NCBI GenBank assembly: GCA_024402455.1
Contig: JAKSTS010000038.1
Span: 1 to 17,934, forward strand
DNA: 17,934 nucleotides
Reading direction: 5' to 3'
Origin: Treponemataceae bacterium
GTDB lineage: Bacteria; Spirochaetota; Spirochaetia; Treponematales; Treponemataceae
Shown here: one piece after another, positions 14,839 through 17,934 of the stretch
How the letters are laid out: every line of letters begins with the position of its first letter
Numbering within the stretch: position 1 is the stretch's first letter
Translations under genes and position numbers: made by a program
The notes under the pieces: generated by a model
What the model was told of the DNA's origin: nothing
What the model saw: the letters and a program-made list of their open reading frames with translations, nothing else
Databases searched by the model: none

Positions 14839-17259
14839 ATGCAGTATGGCTATTTCGATGATGAACACCGTGAATATGTGATTACGAACCCGAAAACACC
14901 TGTAAAGTGGATCAACTATGTTGGAACACTTCAGTTTGGTGGTTTTCTTGATCACACTGGCGGTTCACAACTTTGTAAAGGCGACCCGGCTTTAAATCGA
15001 ATTACCAAATATATTCCACAATTGCCGGCAGGAGATTTTAAGGGAGAAACAGCATACGTTCGTGTGCGCAAAAACGGACAGTCTGCAAAAGACGCAAAAA
15101 TCATTGCTCCATATTTTGTGCCAACTCTTGAAACACCAGACAATTTTGAATGTCATGTAGGCATGTATTATACACGCTGGATTTGCACCTATGGCGATTT
15201 AAAATTCGACATTCTTGCATTTATTCCACGCGGCGGAAATGAACTCATCCGTCAATATACAGTTACAAACACAGGCAAAGAAACTTTGAAAGTCGAGCTT
15301 GTTCCTGTTGTTGAATTTTCTCATTTTGAAGCTTTGAAACAGCTTACAAATGCAGACTGGGTTCCACAGACAATGCAGAGCCACAAAATTGAAGCCAAAA
15401 ATGCTGCAATTGCTGCATATGCTTATATGAAGCGCGACATGGGTGTCAATGTTTTCTCTGCAAATGTCAAAGCATCTTCTTACGAAACAGACCGCAAGCG
15501 TTTTTTGGGCGACAATGAATATGGAACATGGCAGAATCCAGTTTCGCTTAAAAACGAAGAACTTTCTTCAATTGATGCAGTAAGAGGCGACACTATTGCA
15601 GCTTTTATTCTGCCGATGGGCGAAATTGCACCAGGCAAAAGTTCAACTGTAATTACACAGCTTACTCAAGTTGACTGTCTGAAAGATGCAGCAAAAGCAA
15701 CAGAACGCTACACAACAACAGCAAGCGTCGACAAAGCATTTGCAGAATTGTCTGCATTCTGGGATAAATATCTTTCTGTCATCAAGGTTAAAACCCCAGA
15801 TGCAGCATTTAACTCAATGCTTAACCTGCATAACCCGCGCCAGTGTTTTACAACAAAAACATGGTCGCGCTATCTTTCACTTTATCAGCTGGGTTACGGT
15901 TCAGACCGCGGCATTGGCTTTAGAGATTCATCTCAGGATGTCATGGGTGTAATTCCACAAATTCCAGATGAAGCACGTGAACTTATGGAAAAGCTTCTTT
16001 CTGTACAGAGTACAGACGGTTCTGCTTACCATCAGTTTAACCCGCTTTCAATGATTGCAGGCCGCGGCGATTCGCTTGAATATGAAGACCGCCCGCATTT
16101 TTATTCAGATGACCAGCTTTGGATTGTTCTTGCCGTAAGTGCCTATGTAAAAGAAACAGGCGATTACGATTTTCTCAAGGAACAGATTCCATTCTACGAA
16201 AAAGACAAAAATGAAAAACCGCTTGAAACAGGCACTGTTTACGAGCATCTTCAGCGTGCAGTTAAATTCACACATGAAAATACTGGAAAACACGGAATTC
16301 CGCTTTTGGGCTTTGCAGACTGGAACGACACTGTAAACCTGCCGACCGGTGCAGAAAGTCTTTTTACTGCAAATCTTTACGGCTGGGCACTCTGCGAACT
16401 TGCAGAACTTGCAGATTTTAGAAAAGAAACAGAAAAAGCAGCTGAATGGCGAAAATGGTACGAACAGATGAAAGAATCTGTTCTCGATTCAGCATGGGAC
16501 GGCGAATGGTTTGTCCGCTATTTTGATGACAAAGGTGAACCTTTTGGTTCTGCAAAAAATCAATATGGCAAACTTTGGCTTAACGGACAGTCATGGGCTG
16601 TTCTTTCTGGTTTTGCAGCCGGCACAGACAAAGGCAGAAAAGCCATGGATGCTGTAAAAAAATATCTTGCAACAGACAAAGGAATTAAGCTTTCATGGCC
16701 TGGTTATGAAGGATACGACCGTGAAAAAGGCGGCGTTACAACTTATCCGCCTGGAGCAAAAGAAAACGGCGGTATATTCCTTCATCCGAACCCATGGGCA
16801 ATTATTGCAGAAACAATTTTAGGCGACGGCGACCAGGCATTTACATATTATCAGCGGATAAATCCGGCAGCCAAAAACGAATCAATTGATGAATATGAAT
16901 GTGAACCATACTGTTATGCACAGAATATTCTATCAAACGAGCACCCTAATTTTGGGCTTGGAAGGAATTCATGGCTTTCTGGAACTTCAAGCTGGACATA
17001 TCAGGCTTCAACAAAGTACATTCTTGGAATCAGACCGGAACATTCAGGGCTCCGCATTGATCCGTGTATTCCAAAAGCATGGAAGAATTTTGAAGTTACA
17101 AGAATCTGTCGTGGCTGCATTTACAAAATCAGCGTAACAAACAAGAGCGGTTCTTCAAAAGGTGTAAAATCTATTAAAGTTGACGGAAAAGCAATCAACG
17201 GAACAATCGTTTCATGGCAGACCGACAAAAAAGAACACACCGTAGAAGTTGAAATGTAA
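14839..17259 (+). CDS. GH94 disaccharide phosphorylase (cellobiose-phosphorylase-like)
   Basis: GH94 enzymes cleave beta-glucosides such as cellobiose, laminaribiose or diacetylchitobiose with phosphate, releasing the sugar-1-phosphate. At 806 residues it has normal family length. Visible landmarks: the start MQYGYFDDEHREYVITNPKT and KWINYVG, GIGFRDSSQDVMG (358-370), DGSAYHQFNPLS (393-404), the catalytic-acid region GFADWNDTVNL (491-501, Asp494), KENGGIFLHPNPWAIIAET and the phosphate-site region NSWLSGTSSWTYQ. The N-terminal domain (GGFLDHTGGSQLCKGDPALN) departs from typical cellobiose phosphorylases, which have a GGYSFY-type stretch there, so the specificity could differ. There is no signal peptide, so it is cytoplasmic. 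The ribosome site is AGGAG before ATG. It lies in an operon with the GH130 gene and ends at a strong terminator. Confidence 0.9.
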   Translation: MQYGYFDDEHREYVITNPKTPVKWINYVGTLQFGGFLDHTGGSQLCKGDPALNRITKYIPQLPAGDFKGETAYVRVRKNGQSAKDAKIIAPYFVPTLETPDNFECHVGMYYTRWICTYGDLKFDILAFIPRGGNELIRQYTVTNTGKETLKVELVPVVEFSHFEALKQLTNADWVPQTMQSHKIEAKNAAIAAYAYMKRDMGVNVFSANVKASSYETDRKRFLGDNEYGTWQNPVSLKNEELSSIDAVRGDTIAAFILPMGEIAPGKSSTVITQLTQVDCLKDAAKATERYTTTASVDKAFAELSAFWDKYLSVIKVKTPDAAFNSMLNLHNPRQCFTTKTWSRYLSLYQLGYGSDRGIGFRDSSQDVMGVIPQIPDEARELMEKLLSVQSTDGSAYHQFNPLSMIAGRGDSLEYEDRPHFYSDDQLWIVLAVSAYVKETGDYDFLKEQIPFYEKDKNEKPLETGTVYEHLQRAVKFTHENTGKHGIPLLGFADWNDTVNLPTGAESLFTANLYGWALCELAELADFRKETEKAAEWRKWYEQMKESVLDSAWDGEWFVRYFDDKGEPFGSAKNQYGKLWLNGQSWAVLSGFAAGTDKGRKAMDAVKKYLATDKGIKLSWPGYEGYDREKGGVTTYPPGAKENGGIFLHPNPWAIIAETILGDGDQAFTYYQRINPAAKNESIDEYECEPYCYAQNILSNEHPNFGLGRNSWLSGTSSWTYQASTKYILGIRPEHSGLRIDPCIPKAWKNFEVTRICRGCIYKISVTNKSGSSKGVKSIKVDGKAINGTIVSWQTDKKEHTVEVEM

Positions 17260-17288
17260 TCTGCATTTCAGAATTTCTAAAAAAATTG

Positions 17289-17331
17289 AGGCTGTTTTTA
17301 GAAGCAATATTTCTAAAAACAGCCTTTTTTT
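17289..17331. terminator. Strong terminator after the phosphorylase operon
   Basis: A perfect 15-base-pair stem (17289-17303 with 17311-17325) with a seven-base loop is followed by six further T. On the minus strand the stem is followed by CAATTTTTTT, so it may also end the DUF1667 transcript. Confidence 0.92.
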
Positions 17332-17416
17332 ACAATGAACGGTCACTCTGAAAAAAGCTTGTTTTGCACAACATGCACCACACAAAGCGCATATAAGAAA
17401 CACAGGAATTTCTTAA

Positions 17417-17785
17417 TTAAAGCACATCGGCACAAGCCACAACAGAAACACCAGTGCCCAAAAGATCAAGCAAAAGTATATCGCCGCATTTTACTGGTGC
17501 AGTACATTTTGCGCGGCGAATTACTTCCATGGCCTTTAACAGCATGTCTTTTGGAATTTCGCCGTCAGTTTTTACAGGCACAAGCTTTAATGTTGAACCA
17601 GAAACAGCCATTGTAGTTGTCAATGTACGTGTCGGTTCTGTAAGTTCTTTTTTTGCATACTGCTCGCCGCGCCGGCAATTGTTGCCAGAAACAGATTTTA
17701 TCTCAATATTTTCTTCATTTTCATTGACGTCAATCTCTAAAGAACAGCCCATAGGACAGATAATGCAGGTTAAATATTTTTTCAT
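17417..17785 (-). CDS. DUF1667 cysteine-cluster protein
   Basis: This 122-residue protein matches DUF1667. It opens MKKYLTCIICPMGCSL, giving Cys7, Cys10 and Cys14, followed by NNCRRG with Cys37. These four cysteines probably bind a metal or Fe-S cluster. The second half (EPTRTLTTTMAVSG, GEIPKDMLLKAMEVIRRAKC, GDILLLDLLGTGVSVVAC) is the typical DUF1667 end. In many bacteria this gene follows genes for GlpA-like and FAD-dependent oxidoreductases and is thought to serve them. Here the gene before it ends by a one-base overlap (TGATG), so the two are co-translated. A strong GGAGGAGG ribosome site lies inside the end of that upstream gene. Confidence 0.86.
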   Translation of the reverse strand: MKKYLTCIICPMGCSLEIDVNENEENIEIKSVSGNNCRRGEQYAKKELTEPTRTLTTTMAVSGSTLKLVPVKTDGEIPKDMLLKAMEVIRRAKCTAPVKCGDILLLDLLGTGVSVVACADVL

Positions 17786-17934
17786 CAGTCAATATCCTCC
17801 TCCGGCAGTTCAATTGAAACAGTAACCGAATCTTCAATTTTCTTTAAATGTTCTTTATTCAATTCAACAATCTGCATTTCGCCCGGACGTACAATCCGTT
17901 TTTTTACTGCACAAATGCGGTTAATGCCGCTGTA
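17785..17934 (-). CDS. 3' end of gene upstream of DUF1667 (partial)
   Basis: Only the last 49 codons and the TGA stop are in the window. The tail reads YSGINRICAVKKRIVRPGEM, then QIVELNKEHLKKIEDSVTVS and IELPEEDID, a basic then acidic C-terminus. The TGA shares its final A with the DUF1667 ATG, a coupling expected for members of one complex or pathway. From context it is probably an FAD/NAD(P)-dependent oxidoreductase, the usual partner of DUF1667, but these residues alone contain no diagnostic motif, so that is inference. Confidence 0.6.
   Translation of the reverse strand, partial: YSGINRICAVKKRIVRPGEMQIVELNKEHLKKIEDSVTVSIELPEEDID

Noticed and set aside
17454..17825. 123-codon plus-strand frame opposite DUF1667
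   Set aside because: DUF1667 on the minus strand has clear conserved cysteine motifs and a strong ribosome site; the opposite frame has neither.

Overview
The window looks like a piece of a Treponema chromosome, probably a saccharolytic gut, rumen or oral species. The evidence is protein-level: a TamB/BamA pair beside a thymidylate kinase (a neighbourhood I recall from spirochaetes, including Borrelia), spirochaete-style lipoproteins, a YD-repeat lipoprotein, and tandem GH130/GH94 phosphorylases. Overall base composition is moderately AT-rich. This placement comes from reading the sequence and was not tested by a database search.

Layout: (1) 1-5937, minus strand: tamB followed by the N-terminal part of bamA, which runs off the left edge; together they form an outer-membrane biogenesis module. 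(2) 5938-7224, plus strand: tmk, whose P-loop lacks the usual lysine, translationally coupled to a small secreted protein of unknown function. (3) 7280-8170, minus strand: an EamA/DMT permease that shares a bidirectional terminator with the previous operon. (4) 8298-10948: an AT-rich accessory patch with a truncated 24-codon reading frame on the left, a YD-repeat lipoprotein with a TTG start, a DUF2971 protein, and an apparent C-terminal gene remnant on the right. (5) 10967-12202, plus strand: a stand-alone NifS/IscS-type cysteine desulfurase. (6) 12325-13329, minus strand: a DUF4349 membrane lipoprotein. (7) 13594-17259, plus strand: an operon of a GH130 mannosylglucose-type phosphorylase and a GH94 disaccharide phosphorylase. 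(8) 17417-17934, minus strand: a DUF1667 cysteine-cluster protein and the 3' end of the gene translated just before it.

How the genes may work together: TamB and BamA would act together in building the cell envelope. The two phosphorylases would split beta-mannosyl-glucose and beta-glucosyl disaccharides in the cytoplasm with phosphate, saving ATP; together they fit intracellular breakdown of glucomannan fragments. Three convergent gene junctions (near 7265, 12265 and 17307) each carry a hairpin with T-tracts on both strands, so the segments are transcriptionally separate.

The strongest oddities are the Lys-to-Thr change in the Tmk Walker A motif, the island between two gene fragments, three starts where a good -10 box lies only 6-9 bases before the ATG, and a long inverted repeat between the DUF4349 gene and the phosphorylase operon. 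I saw no clear evidence of a wholly new multi-gene system. The island at 8298-10948 is the best place to look.
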